A DNA stretch of 64,000 nucleotides from Streptomyces sp. NA02950 (lineage in GTDB: Bacteria > Actinomycetota > Actinomycetes > Streptomycetales > Streptomycetaceae), in NCBI RefSeq assembly GCF_013364155.1, contig NZ_CP054916.1:5453001-5517000 (forward strand), in the 5' to 3' direction. The first letter of the stretch is position 1. Each line of letters begins with the position of its first letter. The position numbers were made by a program, and so were the translations under genes. Positions 48,617-57,809 of this stretch are shown piece after piece. The notes under the pieces are model-generated. The model saw nothing but the letters and a program-made list of their open reading frames with translations. It had not been told where the DNA came from and ran no database searches.

Positions 48617-50011
48617 TCAGTCCTTGGTCTCCTCGAAGGACTTCAGGAAGATGTCGAGCGCCTTCTCGTTCTCCGTCGAGTCCGCCTCGTCCGCCGGGGT
48701 CGTCCACCGGATGGAGAAGCCGCGGCCGCCGCCGACGAGGAAGCCGCGGCCGAAGGTGCGGAACGGATCGCCGCCGATGGCCGAGGACCAGGTCATATCC
48801 GCCGCATCCCAGTCGCGGTAGTCGACTCTGCGGATGTCGTCGATCCGCTGGAAGCCCGGGGAGAACTTCTCCAGCGACGGGACCAGGCTCTTCCAGACCT
48901 CGACGGGGTCCTCGTCCTCGGAGTCCTTGCCGAAGGTGACGACCAGGTCCCGGTTGTCGTCCTCGTCCGGCGAGGCGAACTTCACATGGAAGCGCGAGCC
49001 GCTCTCCACCCGCTTCCAGCCCTTGGGCAGATCGATGGAGAACCCTTCGGCCTCGGCGGTGTAGCGGACGAAGCCCGCGGGCTCGTCGCCACCACCCCCG
49101 CCACCGCCTTTGCCGGGCGGATCGGAAGGGGTGGCCGGAGCGGAGGGGGCGGCCGGAGCGGAGGGATCGGATGGCCCGGATGGAGGTGACGGGGAGGGGG
49201 GCGATGTCTTCGGGGGAGTGGGCTCGCGGGGCAGGCTCGGCGGAGCCCCGTTCGGCGGTGACGCGGAACGGGTGGGGCCGGAAGCGCGGTTGTCGCCCCC
49301 GGTCAGGGTGCCGGTCGAGGCGAGCGCCACCACCGAGACGACCGACACCAGGGCGAGCCCGGCGGCCAGGGCCACCGCGGGCCGGACCTTCCGCACGTCG
49401 CGCCGGTGCCCACACGGCCACAGTGCCTCATAGGTGCCGTGCAGCCAGGGGAGCCGCGGCGCTGTCCGCGTATCGGCTGGTCGATCCTGGTTCAGGGCCC
49501 GCGTCAGCGCCTGCCGGACCAGCGGTTCGGTCAGCCGCGACGGGGGGTCGGGGCGCAGCAGCCCCTGGATGACCTGGGTGAGCGGTCCGGCCCTGGTCAC
49601 GTCGAGCCCGCTCCAGTCGGGGTGCGGCGGATGGCCCTCGACCATGACGAAGAGGATCGCGCCCAGGGACCACAGATCGGACTCGGGGGTTCCGCGGTCT
49701 CCCCGTACCTGTTCGGGGGAGGCGAACGCGGGGTCGGTGACCGGGCGGGAGGGATCCGTGCCGGTGGGGCCGAACCCGCTGAGAACGATCTCATCGTCGG
49801 GCAGGAGCAGCACTCGCGCCGGAGTGAGATCGCCGTGGGTGATGCCCTTGGTGTGGGCGGCGCTGAGGACGTCGAGCAACCGCAGGCCGATCCCGGCCGC
49901 CCGAGCGGGCTCCAGGCGGCCCTTTCGGTCGAGGAGTTCACTCAGAGGACAGCGGTCGGTATCGGGCCGTACGGTCTGCGTCCCGTGGACGGGCTGGTCC
50001 GCGCCGATCAT
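48617..50011 (-). CDS. truncated pseudokinase with transmembrane and external DxPxGW domain
   Basis: 464 residues. Residues ~20-195 match the C-lobe of an actinobacterial Ser/Thr kinase (LEPARAAGIGLRLLDVLSAAH, SPEQVRG, ESDLWSLGAILFVMVEG), but the whole N-lobe with the glycine loop and the ATP lysine is missing. Within the C-lobe the catalytic loop is ITHGD61LTPAR (Lys and Asn replaced by Thr63 and Arg66), and the DFG motif is SGFG (Asp lost). It therefore cannot be a canonical kinase. One transmembrane helix near 210-232, a Pro/Ser linker and an external domain beginning EGFSIDLPKGWKRV follow. Transcribed toward the RHH operon, separated by the repeat array. Confidence 0.85.
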   Translation of the reverse strand: MIGADQPVHGTQTVRPDTDRCPLSELLDRKGRLEPARAAGIGLRLLDVLSAAHTKGITHGDLTPARVLLLPDDEIVLSGFGPTGTDPSRPVTDPAFASPEQVRGDRGTPESDLWSLGAILFVMVEGHPPHPDWSGLDVTRAGPLTQVIQGLLRPDPPSRLTEPLVRQALTRALNQDRPADTRTAPRLPWLHGTYEALWPCGHRRDVRKVRPAVALAAGLALVSVVSVVALASTGTLTGGDNRASGPTRSASPPNGAPPSLPREPTPPKTSPPSPSPPSGPSDPSAPAAPSAPATPSDPPGKGGGGGGGDEPAGFVRYTAEAEGFSIDLPKGWKRVESGSRFHVKFASPDEDDNRDLVVTFGKDSEDEDPVEVWKSLVPSLEKFSPGFQRIDDIRRVDYRDWDAADMTWSSAIGGDPFRTFGRGFLVGGGRGFSIRWTTPADEADSTENEKALDIFLKSFEETKD

Positions 50012-50445
50012 GGTCTCACCCCTTGCTCCACACGCCCAACAGCTTTCCCTCGGGAGGTACGCCCGGAGATCGGCATGTGCTCAACGGGAGGCGGGGCGAA
50101 TGGGGCCCGTGCCCGAAAACTGGGCACTCGTCCCCGGCCGGAAGAGAACACGAACGCCCCAGTAGAACTGGGGTGCGAGCGATGGGGCGATGCCCCGGGG
50201 CCGGTGCGGTCGTGAGCGCCACGTGGGGTGCGGCGATCGCGCGGAGCGTGTCCGGGCAGCCCGCCGATACGGATCCGGGCGACCCCGGTCCGACCCGGCG
50301 CTGGGAGTGGGACGGCCTCCAGGGGGACCAGGGGGACCAGGGGTGACCCCGGGAGACAGCCCCGAAGACGGCGAGGACCCCGCGCTCCTTCGTGCTTCGT
50401 GGAGTGCGGGGCCCTCGCCGTAGCGATATCGCGAGACCGAGGAGG
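50012..50445. other. intergenic region between sdhB and the pseudokinase gene
   Basis: 434 bases without a supported gene. It contains the sdh terminator (50370-50419), two and a half GGGGGACCA repeats at 50318-50342, and presumably the pseudokinase promoter near 50012-50060. No kinase N-lobe remnant is visible. Confidence 0.5.
50370..50419 (-). terminator. terminator of the sdhCDAB operon
   Basis: A 19-bp stem with one mismatch and one wobble (50370-50388 with 50401-50419) and a 12-base loop, 27 bases past the sdhB stop. Confidence 0.8.
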
Positions 50446-51219
50446 TCAGAAGCGACGCGTGATCAGCGCGCGCTTCACCTCCTGGATGGCCTTGGTGACC
50501 TCGATACCACGCGGGCAGGCCTCCGTGCAGTTGAAGGTGGTGCGGCAGCGCCAGACACCGTCCTTGTCGTTCAGGATCTCCAGCCGCTGCTCACCCGCCT
50601 CGTCACGCGAGTCGAAGATGAAGCGGTGCGCGTTGACGATTGCCGCCGGGCCGAAGTACTGCCCGTCGTTCCAGAACACCGGGCACGAGGAGGTGCACGC
50701 GGCGCACAGGATGCACTTGGTGGTGTCGTCGAAGCGCTCGCGGTCCTCGGCGGACTGCCGGCGCTCGCGCGTCGGCTCGTTGCCCGTCGTGATCAGGAAG
50801 GGCATCACATCGCGGTACGCCTGGAAGAACGGCTCCATGTCCACGACCAGGTCCTTGAGGACCGTCAGGCCCTTGATGGCCTCGACCGTGATGGGCTTCT
50901 CCGGGTTGATGTCCTTGATCAGCGTCTTGCAGGCCAGCCGGTTGCGGCCGTTGATCCGCATGGCGTCGGAGCCGCAGATGCCGTGGGCGCAGGAACGGCG
51001 GAAGGTCAGTGTGCCGTCCAGGTCCCACTTGATCTTGTGGAGGCCGTCGAGGACGCGCTCCTTGGGATCGATGTCGAGCTGGAAGTCCTCCCAGACCGCC
51101 TGGTCCGAGATCTCCGGGTTGAAGCGCCGGATCCGGAAGGTGACCGTGATCAGGTGCGAGGCGTCGGCGCCGCCCGCCTCCGGAGCCTCCGAGGTCTTCT
51201 CAAGCGTGGGGGTGCTCAT
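50446..51219 (-). CDS. sdhB: succinate dehydrogenase iron-sulfur subunit
   Basis: 257 residues carrying the three Fe-S clusters that pass electrons from SdhA to quinone. The 2Fe-2S ligands lie in CAHGICGSDAMRINGRN with a further Cys in LACKT, the 4Fe-4S ligands in CILCAACTSSCPVF, and the 3Fe-4S group in CRTTFNCTEACPRG. The ATG overlaps the sdhA stop by one base (TGATG). It is the last gene of the operon and is followed by a hairpin. Confidence 0.97.
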   Translation of the reverse strand: MSTPTLEKTSEAPEAGGADASHLITVTFRIRRFNPEISDQAVWEDFQLDIDPKERVLDGLHKIKWDLDGTLTFRRSCAHGICGSDAMRINGRNRLACKTLIKDINPEKPITVEAIKGLTVLKDLVVDMEPFFQAYRDVMPFLITTGNEPTRERRQSAEDRERFDDTTKCILCAACTSSCPVFWNDGQYFGPAAIVNAHRFIFDSRDEAGEQRLEILNDKDGVWRCRTTFNCTEACPRGIEVTKAIQEVKRALITRRF

Positions 51220-52973
51220 CAGTACTTACGCTCCATCGGCTGGTAGCGGGTCTGCACGACCGGCTTGTAGTCGAGGCGGATGGACTCCGCGCCGTCCGCG
51301 CCCACCTCGCGGTACGCCATGGTGTGACGCATGAAGTTGACGTCGTCGCGGTTCGGGTAGTCCTCGCGGTAGTGACCGCCGCGCGACTCCTTGCGGGCCA
51401 GTGCGGAGATCGCCATGACCTCGGCCAGGTCGAGCAGGTTGCCCAGCTCGATGGCCTCCAGCAGGTCGGTGTTGAACCGCTTGCCCTTGTCCTGGACGCT
51501 GCAGTTCTTGTAGCGCTCGCGGAGGTGGCCGATCTCCTCGACGGCCTCCTTGAGCGTCTGCTCGGTGCGGAAGACCATGACGTTCTTGTCCATGGTCTCC
51601 TGGAGCGCCTTGCGGACCTCGGTGATCCGCTCGGTGCCGGTGGCGTCGCGCAGGTTCTCCACCTGGTCACGGACGAAGGCGGCCGGGTCCTCCGGCAGCT
51701 CGACGAAGTCGGCCTTGGCGGCGTACTCCGCGGCGGCGATGCCCGCGCGGCGGCCGAAGACGTTGATGTCGAGCAGCGAGTTGGTGCCCAGCCGGTTGGC
51801 ACCGTGCACCGAGACGCAGGCCACCTCGCCCGCGGCGTACAGACCGGGGACGACGGTGTCGTTGTCCGACAGCACCTCGCCCTCGACGTTGGTGGGGATG
51901 CCACCCATCGTGTAGTGCGCGGTCGGCTGGATCGGGATCGGGTCGGTGTACGGCTCGATGCCCAGGTAGGTGCGCGCGAACTCGGTGATGTCCGGCAGCT
52001 TGGCGTCCAGCTGCTCCGGCGGCAGGTGGGTGAGGTCCAGATAGACGTGGTCGCCCTCGGGACCGCAGCCGCGGCCCTCGCGGATCTCGGTGTAGATGGA
52101 GCGCGAGACCACGTCACGCGAGGCGAGGTCCTTCATGACCGGCGCGTACTTCTCCATGAAGCGCTCGCCGTCCTTGTTGCGGAGGATGCCGCCCTCACCA
52201 CGGGCGCCCTCCGTCAGCAGGATGCCCATCCGCCAGATGCCCGTCGGGTGGAACTGGAAGAACTCCATGTCCTCCAGCGGCAGCCCGCGCCGGTAGGCGA
52301 CCGCCTGGCCGTCACCGGTGAGGGTGTGCGCGTTGGAGGTCACCTTGAAGAACTTGCCGCAGCCGCCGGAGGCGAAGACCACGGCCTTGGCCTGGAAGAC
52401 GTGCAGCTCGCCGGTGGCCAGCTCGTAGGCGACCACACCCGCGGTGCGCTTGACCCCGTCGACCTCGGTGAGCAGCAGGTCCAGGACGTAGAACTCGTTG
52501 AAGAACTCCACGCCCTCCTTGACGCAGTTCTGGTACAGCGTCTGGAGGATCATGTGGCCGGTGCGGTCCGAGGCGTAGCAGGACCGGCGGACCGGGGCCT
52601 CGCCGTGGTTGCGGCTGTGGCCGCCGAAGCGGCGCTGGTCGATGGTGCCGTCCGGGGTCCGGTTGAACGGCAGGCCCATCTTCTCCAGGTCCAGGACCGA
52701 GTCGATGGCCTCCTTCGCCAGGATCTCGGCGGCGTCCTGGTCGACCAGGTAGTCGCCACCCTTGATCGTGTCGAAGGTGTGCCACTCCCAGTTGTCCTCC
52801 TCGACGTTCGCGAGGGCGGCGGCCATGCCGCCCTGGGCGGCGCCGGTGTGGGAGCGGGTCGGGTAGAGCTTGGTGAGCACCGCCGTGCGGCTGCGCTTGG
52901 TCGACTCGATGGCCGCGCGCATACCGGCGCCGCCGGCGCCCACGATGACGGTGTCGTACTTGTGGATCTTCAT
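51219..52973 (-). CDS. sdhA: succinate dehydrogenase flavoprotein subunit
   Basis: 584 residues; oxidises succinate to fumarate with covalent FAD. The dinucleotide site is [16 protein letters not shown], and the FAD-linked His is in [11 protein letters not shown]. Substrate-site motifs include [25 protein letters not shown] and [12 protein letters not shown]. Family-typical [24 protein letters not shown] and the C-terminal [13 protein letters not shown] are present. sdhD lies 24 bases upstream and sdhB overlaps its stop. Confidence 0.98.
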   Translation of the reverse strand: MKIHKYDTVIVGAGGAGMRAAIESTKRSRTAVLTKLYPTRSHTGAAQGGMAAALANVEEDNWEWHTFDTIKGGDYLVDQDAAEILAKEAIDSVLDLEKMGLPFNRTPDGTIDQRRFGGHSRNHGEAPVRRSCYASDRTGHMILQTLYQNCVKEGVEFFNEFYVLDLLLTEVDGVKRTAGVVAYELATGELHVFQAKAVVFASGGCGKFFKVTSNAHTLTGDGQAVAYRRGLPLEDMEFFQFHPTGIWRMGILLTEGARGEGGILRNKDGERFMEKYAPVMKDLASRDVVSRSIYTEIREGRGCGPEGDHVYLDLTHLPPEQLDAKLPDITEFARTYLGIEPYTDPIPIQPTAHYTMGGIPTNVEGEVLSDNDTVVPGLYAAGEVACVSVHGANRLGTNSLLDINVFGRRAGIAAAEYAAKADFVELPEDPAAFVRDQVENLRDATGTERITEVRKALQETMDKNVMVFRTEQTLKEAVEEIGHLRERYKNCSVQDKGKRFNTDLLEAIELGNLLDLAEVMAISALARKESRGGHYREDYPNRDDVNFMRHTMAYREVGADGAESIRLDYKPVVQTRYQPMERKY

Positions 52974-52997
52974 GAGTGGATACCTCAGCCCCGGGGC

Positions 52998-53468
52998 CTA
53001 GCGGATGTTCGGGTCGAAGGTGAAGATCACCAGAGTGCCGAGCACGATGGTGAAACCTGCCGCCGTGTAGAGCAGCCCCTTCAGCCACAGGCGGGTGTTG
53101 TCCCGCTCCGCGTAGTCGTTGATGACCGTGCGCAGACCGTTCGCGCCGTGCAGTGTGGCGAGCCAGAGCATGATCAGGTCCCATGCCTGCCAGAACGGCG
53201 AGGCCCAGCGGCCCGCCACGAAGGCGAAGCCGATCTTGGAGACGCCGCCGTCGAGGACCAGCTGGATCAGCAGGTGGCCCAGGACCAGGACGACCAGCAC
53301 GATGCCGGACAGGCGCATGAAGAGCCAGCCGTACATCTCGAAGTTGGTGCGGGTCGCCTTGGGCGTCTTACGGGTACGGGCCCGCGGCGGCTCGATGAGC
53401 GGGGCGGGGTGGTCCACGTCGTACGTGCCGACCGTGTCCGTCGCGGGGGTGTTGGTCTCGGCGGACAT
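52998..53468 (-). CDS. sdhD: succinate dehydrogenase membrane anchor subunit
   Basis: 156 residues with three transmembrane helices: NFEMYGWLFMRLSGIVLVVLVLGHLLIQL (broad block), WDLIMLWLATLHGANGLRTVI with the conserved His-Gly-X-Asn-Gly-X-Arg motif, and LLYTAAGFTIVLGTLVIFTF. The His in VLGHL is a candidate heme b or quinone-site ligand. It starts three bases after the sdhC stop. Together with SdhC it anchors the SdhAB catalytic dimer. Confidence 0.94.
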   Translation of the reverse strand: MSAETNTPATDTVGTYDVDHPAPLIEPPRARTRKTPKATRTNFEMYGWLFMRLSGIVLVVLVLGHLLIQLVLDGGVSKIGFAFVAGRWASPFWQAWDLIMLWLATLHGANGLRTVINDYAERDNTRLWLKGLLYTAAGFTIVLGTLVIFTFDPNIR

Positions 53469-53471
53469 GCG

Positions 53472-53852
53472 TCAGCTCCCGAACAGTTCGCGCAGCGTGT
53501 GCTGGAGGATCGGGTAGAAGGCCCCGGCCATCAGCACGACCCAGATACCGACAACGGACCACAGCATCTGACGCTGGTACTTCGGGCCCTTCGACCAGAA
53601 GTCCACGGCGATGACGCGCAGACCGTTGAGGGCGTGGAACAGGATGGCGGCGACGAGGCCGTACTCCATCAGGTTCACGATGGGATTCTTGTACGTCGCG
53701 ACGACGTCGTCGTACGCCTCGGGGGAGACACGGACGAGCGAGGTGTCCAGGACGTGTACGAACAGGAAGAAGAAGATGAGGACGCCGGTGACTCGATGAG
53801 CCACCCAGGACCACATACCTTCCCGGCCGCGATACAGCGTTCCAGCCGGCAC
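53472..53852 (-). CDS. sdhC: succinate dehydrogenase cytochrome b556 subunit
   Basis: 126 residues, three helices, with the signature SWVAHRVTGVLIFFFLFVHVLD containing the Ser-X2-His-Arg-X-Thr-Gly quinone-site motif, and the heme-ligand region AAILFHALNGLRVIAVDF. GTG 53852 has GGAGGG at 7 bases. It is the first gene of sdhCDAB; the promoter should lie in 53853-54030, where a pair of 13-bp direct repeats is found. Confidence 0.95.
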   Translation of the reverse strand: MPAGTLYRGREGMWSWVAHRVTGVLIFFFLFVHVLDTSLVRVSPEAYDDVVATYKNPIVNLMEYGLVAAILFHALNGLRVIAVDFWSKGPKYQRQMLWSVVGIWVVLMAGAFYPILQHTLRELFGS

Positions 53853-53980
53853 GGAAAACCCTCCGGAAGCGGGGATTGGGGCCTGCCGGCTTCACTGTCG
53901 GTCTGGCCCGGCCGGGTACGGTCCACCGGCCCTGGCCATCGTAGCGACGTGTTGTCGGTTCCTCTGCCCGGGGGTGCTCA

Positions 53981-54015
53981 GGTGTGATCAAAGAGGCACG
54001 GAGGTGTGATCAAAG
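53981..54015. promoter_or_regulatory. two 13-bp direct repeats upstream of sdhC
   Basis: GGTGTGATCAAAG occurs at 53981-53993 and again at 54003-54015, a 22-bp step (two helical turns), about 130 bases before sdhC. Each copy contains the palindrome TGATCA. It is a candidate binding site for a regulator of the operon. Confidence 0.45.
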
Positions 54016-54047
54016 GGGACGTACGGCCGATCAGGAGGCCCGGAACC

Positions 54048-54626
54048 TCATGATGAACGGCAAACAGGGTGTTCCCGGGTCAGCCGGGCGAGGCGCCCGC
54101 GGGCGATCCGCCGCAGCTCCTCCGCGGTGTTCGTCCGCTCCTCCTCGCGCTCGTTGCCGAGCCGGGTGCGGATTCCGGTGAGCAGCCGGTCCAGCATCTC
54201 GTCGGGGCCGAGGCCGTCCAGGCAGATCACAAAGGAGTGGCCGAACTGCCGCTCGTACTCGGAGTGAGCAGCGCGTAATGCTGTGTGAGCGGCGAGGGTG
54301 CCCAGGCTGTCCGCGGCCGGGAGGGGGTGGCCGACCATCTTCTCGTCGGCCAGCGCCTCGTCCAGATCAGCGGCGGTGAGGTCGTAGCTGGCCTCGTCCC
54401 CGGCGGCGAGCAGCGCCTCCACATCGGGGTACGGGCGGTGGGACGCGATCAGCCGTGCCCAGCGGCGGCTGCCGCAGCAGGCGAGCAGCACCTCCTCGGC
54501 CGCCTCGGCGGTGGCGGCGTTGAGCCGGTCGAGGCTGTGGACTGGGTCACGGGACCTGGACCTGGACCTGGACAGCGTGGGCTCCTTGGACGCGCGTGGC
54601 TGGGGCACGTGAGGCGAGCGGTTCAA
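54048..54626 (-). CDS. 2-oxo-4-hydroxy-4-carboxy-5-ureidoimidazoline decarboxylase-like protein
   Basis: The OHCU decarboxylase completes uricase-pathway conversion of urate to S-allantoin. The domain begins at LDRLNAATAEAAEEVLLACCGSRRWA (split over two motifs) and includes RPYPDVEALLAAGDEA, a GHPLP segment near the catalytic His-Pro position, EYERQFGHSFVICLDG and RIRLGNEREEE-type helices. The start is uncertain: TTG 54626 has no ribosome site, and the first ~28 residues contain a Ser-Arg repeat. Other urate genes are not in the window. It lies upstream of sdhC on the same strand, 195 bases away. Confidence 0.82.
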   Translation of the reverse strand: MNRSPHVPQPRASKEPTLSRSRSRSRDPVHSLDRLNAATAEAAEEVLLACCGSRRWARLIASHRPYPDVEALLAAGDEASYDLTAADLDEALADEKMVGHPLPAADSLGTLAAHTALRAAHSEYERQFGHSFVICLDGLGPDEMLDRLLTGIRTRLGNEREEERTNTAEELRRIARGRLARLTREHPVCRSS

Positions 54627-54827
54627 GGTGGCGGCGTGACGTGAAGGGCATGAAACGGGTACATGAGGGACCTGTGCTCGGGGCGTGAGCAGTACACGCT
54701 AACGAGGTGAACAGGCCGGTGTGCCGCAGACGGCGTAAATTCACCCGTACGGGGACGTTTTGCTGGAAGAGGTGGACGGCATGTCGAGGCGCAGGGCGTT
54801 TTACGCCTGAAACAGGAGGTTTGCGCC

Positions 54828-56468
54828 ATGGGAATGCCCAGGAGAGCGACCCGGGCCGCCTGGGCCCGCGGCACCCTCGCCGGTGCCGCCGCGACCTTCG
54901 TCCTCATAGCGCTCGGCTGCCAGCAGCCCACGGGGTCCTCCCCGACCGGTTCCCCGTCGGCGTCCCCCTCCGCGTCTCCCCCCGCGTCCCCCGCGTCCCC
55001 CGCGTCCCCCTCGGCCTCGGCGCCCGGCAAGGCGCCGTCCGCTCCGCCCCGCACCATCCCCTCGGTCCGTGAGTTCGACCCCGGGACCGGATCCGGCTGG
55101 CGGCCCGGCCACCACAGCCGGGTGGTGGCCGACCTCAACGGCCCGCTCGCCGACGAGGCCCGGATGATCGCCGACGAACTGGACATCCACGCCGTCTCCG
55201 GCAAGGCCCACCGCGGCGATCTGTCGCTGGCACTGAACCCCGGGCAGTCCGGCGGGCGCGAGGGCTACACCCTGACCGTCAAGAACGGCAGCGCCCGGAT
55301 CACCGCCGCCGCCGACACCGGCGTCTTCTACGGCACCCGCACCGTGAAACAGGCGCTGCGCTCAGGCGACCGCGTCCCCGCGGGCGTGATCCACGACCGG
55401 CCCGCCCGCGCCCAGCGCGGTCTCAACCTCGACATCGCGCGCAAGTTCTACACGGCCTCGTGGATCGAGGCCCGGCTGCGCGAGATGGCCGACCTCAAGC
55501 TCAACCAGCTCGGTCTGCACTTCTCGGACGACCAGGGGTTCCGCATCCAGAGCAGCAGCCACCCCGAGATCGTCTCCCAGCAGCACCTCACCAAGGCCGA
55601 GGTCCGGCGGATCATCGCCCTCGCCCAGCGGCTGCACATCACCGTCGTCCCCGAGATCGACTCGCCCGGCCACCTCGGCGCGGTGATCGACGCCCACCCG
55701 CAGCTCCAGCTGCGCAACGCCTCCGGGACCCGGTTCCAGGGCTCCGTGGACATCTCCAAGCCGGCCGCCGCGCAGATCGTGGACGAGCTGATGCGCGAGT
55801 ACGCACCGCTGTTCCCCGGCCGCTACTGGCATCTGGGCGCCGATGAGTACCTTGCGCTCACCGTCAAGGATCCCCAGGCGTCGTTCCCGCAGCTGGCCGC
55901 CGCCGCCGAGCGCGAGTACGGATCCCGGGCGAAGGTCCAGGACCTGGCCACCGGCTGGCTGAACGACCGGGCGGCGGTCGCCCGTGAGCTGGGCAAGCAG
56001 CCCAAGGCGTGGAACGACGGCTTCTTCGCCGGGGGCGTGGTCACCCCCGACCGGAACATCCAGGCCGAGTACTGGACCGGGCGGCTGAAGTGGCCCGCCC
56101 GGCAGCCGGAGGAGTATCTGCACGAGGGCCGGAAGCTGGTCAATCTCAACTCCGAGTACCTCTACTACGTCCTCGGCGAGCCCAACGGCTTCCTCTACCC
56201 CACGGGCGAACGTATCTACGAACAGTGGACGCCCGGGACCCTGCGCGGCACCAAGCCGGTCGCCGACAAGAAGCTGACCGGACCCGACCGGGTGCTCGGC
56301 GCGCGCTTCGCGATCTGGTCCGACCAGCCCGGGGCGCAGACCCAGGCACAGGTCGCCAAGGGCGTCCGGCTGCCGCTCGCGGCGCTCGCCCAACGGCTGT
56401 GGGATCCCGGAAAGCCGCCGCTGAGCTGGGGTGACTTCACCAAGCTCGCCGATCGGCTGGGCGTCTGA
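54828..56468 (+). CDS. GH20 beta-N-acetylhexosaminidase lipoprotein
   Basis: 546 residues. A lipoprotein signal (lipobox IALGC near residue 27) is followed by a Ser/Pro linker, a GH20b-like domain (~80-190) and the catalytic GH20 barrel. The catalytic pair is Asp339-Glu340 in HLGADEY, preceded by LNLDIARKFY, LNQLGLHFSDDQGFR and VPEIDSPGHLGAV. GH20 enzymes release terminal GlcNAc/GalNAc from chitin oligomers or glycans by substrate-assisted catalysis. AGGAGG lies 8 bases before ATG 54828. It is monocistronic, with a hairpin downstream. Confidence 0.95.
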   Translation: MGMPRRATRAAWARGTLAGAAATFVLIALGCQQPTGSSPTGSPSASPSASPPASPASPASPSASAPGKAPSAPPRTIPSVREFDPGTGSGWRPGHHSRVVADLNGPLADEARMIADELDIHAVSGKAHRGDLSLALNPGQSGGREGYTLTVKNGSARITAAADTGVFYGTRTVKQALRSGDRVPAGVIHDRPARAQRGLNLDIARKFYTASWIEARLREMADLKLNQLGLHFSDDQGFRIQSSSHPEIVSQQHLTKAEVRRIIALAQRLHITVVPEIDSPGHLGAVIDAHPQLQLRNASGTRFQGSVDISKPAAAQIVDELMREYAPLFPGRYWHLGADEYLALTVKDPQASFPQLAAAAEREYGSRAKVQDLATGWLNDRAAVARELGKQPKAWNDGFFAGGVVTPDRNIQAEYWTGRLKWPARQPEEYLHEGRKLVNLNSEYLYYVLGEPNGFLYPTGERIYEQWTPGTLRGTKPVADKKLTGPDRVLGARFAIWSDQPGAQTQAQVAKGVRLPLAALAQRLWDPGKPPLSWGDFTKLADRLGV

Positions 56469-56496
56469 AGACGCCGGAGAGACGCCTGAGAAGGAA

Positions 56497-56545
56497 GGAC
56501 GGCCGGGGCCGCCACCCCCCACAGGAGAGGCCCCGGCCGCCGTCC
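56497..56545 (+). terminator. terminator after the GH20 gene
   Basis: GGACGGCCGGGGCC (56497-56510) pairs with GGCCCCGGCC..GTCC (56529-56545) with a 3-base bulge, 28 bases after the stop. Confidence 0.75.
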
Positions 56546-56774
56546 AGCGTGGGCCCGCATGGAGCCCTTACTCCCTACAGCGTCGCATGCCTCGAATGCG
56601 TCACACCTGTCGTCGGGATGAAACCTCGGGGCCCGGGAGCGCGTCCGGGGGCCCCTTCGGCTCTGGACGGGACCGGGCGGATGCCCGTAACGTGCAGGTC
56701 CGCGCTGTGGGCGCGGTCAATTGCTTATCTTCGCGCGTGGCCTGGTGCGGGCCACGTCCCCAGGGGGACTCAAA

Positions 56775-57758
56775 ATGTATCCGTGCGGGAACTGCCGCGC
56801 TGTCGCCGTCGGGCCCGACGGGCGCTGTGCCGCATGCGGAACCTTCCAGCAGCAGTACCAGCAGCCGCCGGCGCCCGGGGGCTATCCCGCCGCACCGTCG
56901 GTCGGGATGCCGACCGGAGGTGTCGATCTGCGCCGTGGGCTCGCGACCACGCTCACCGTGCTGTTCGCGGTGGCGCTGCCCGCGCTGATCCTGGTGCTGG
57001 TGGGCCGCGGCGGCCAGTACGGCGTCATCGGCGACATGCTCGACGACCCCACGTCGGTTACGCAGAAGGACCTGGACGACGCGGACGACTTCTTCCTCGG
57101 CGCCTGGGTCATCTTTGTGCTGCTCACCCTCGCGATCGCGGTGGTCTGGGCGGTCTGGTTCCGGAAGCTGCGGCTGAACGCCGAGGTCTTCGCGCCCGGC
57201 GGGCACCGCTTCAGCACCGGCTGGGCGGCGGGTGCCTGGTTCACCCCGGTGGTGAGCCTGTGGTTCCCCAAGCAGATCGCCAATGACATCTGGCGCGCCA
57301 GCTCTCCTCTGGGTCCCCACGCGGTCAACCGCGGTTTGCTCAATGGCTGGTGGGTCACCTGGATCGTCGCCATGGTTGCGAACTTCATCGGCAACCTGCG
57401 CTACAGCATGCTCCGTAACAAGGTGGAGAGTTCCACTTACTCCCCTTCCTTGTCGGAGGCGAAGGACGACATCGAGAGTCTGCACAGCATCCTCGCCTTC
57501 GATATGTTCGCGACCGTGATCCTGATGGCCGCGGCGATCCTGGCGCTGCTGCTGGTCCGCCAGATCACCGCCATGCAGGAGCAGCGCGCGGCGCTGCCCC
57601 CGCAGGCGGGGCCGATGGGCGGTCAGGGTTACGGGCCGGGCGCCCCTCCGCCGTATGGTGTCCCGCCGCAGGGGCAGTCGCCGTACGGCGCCCCGCAGAT
57701 GCCGCCGGCCCCGCCCGGTCAGCCCGGCCAGCAGTACCCGCCCTACGGCCACGGCTGA
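56775..57758 (+). CDS. DUF4328 domain-containing membrane protein
   Basis: 327 residues. The N-terminus has a small zinc-ribbon-like CGNCRAVAVGPDGRCAACG, then four transmembrane helices (TTLTVLFAVALPALILVLV, AWVIFVLLTLAIAVVWAVWF, WWVTWIVAMVANFIGNL, VILMAAAILALLLVRQI). The DUF4328 signature is WFTPVVSLWFPKQIANDIW with NGWWVTWI. The C-terminus is Pro/Gly/Gln-rich and disordered. CAGGGGG lies 7 bases before ATG 56775. Function is unknown. A sigma-factor gene follows after 51 bp. Confidence 0.88.
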   Translation: MYPCGNCRAVAVGPDGRCAACGTFQQQYQQPPAPGGYPAAPSVGMPTGGVDLRRGLATTLTVLFAVALPALILVLVGRGGQYGVIGDMLDDPTSVTQKDLDDADDFFLGAWVIFVLLTLAIAVVWAVWFRKLRLNAEVFAPGGHRFSTGWAAGAWFTPVVSLWFPKQIANDIWRASSPLGPHAVNRGLLNGWWVTWIVAMVANFIGNLRYSMLRNKVESSTYSPSLSEAKDDIESLHSILAFDMFATVILMAAAILALLLVRQITAMQEQRAALPPQAGPMGGQGYGPGAPPPYGVPPQGQSPYGAPQMPPAPPGQPGQQYPPYGHG

Positions 57759-57809
57759 TCCATCGCGGGCGATCGCGGACCTCAGAACCTCCGAGGGCAG
57801 GAAGAGAGC

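Noticed and set aside
51324..53987. An 887-codon plus-strand frame opposite sdhA, sdhD and sdhC
   Set aside because: Entirely antisense to conserved succinate dehydrogenase subunits, with no recognisable motif.
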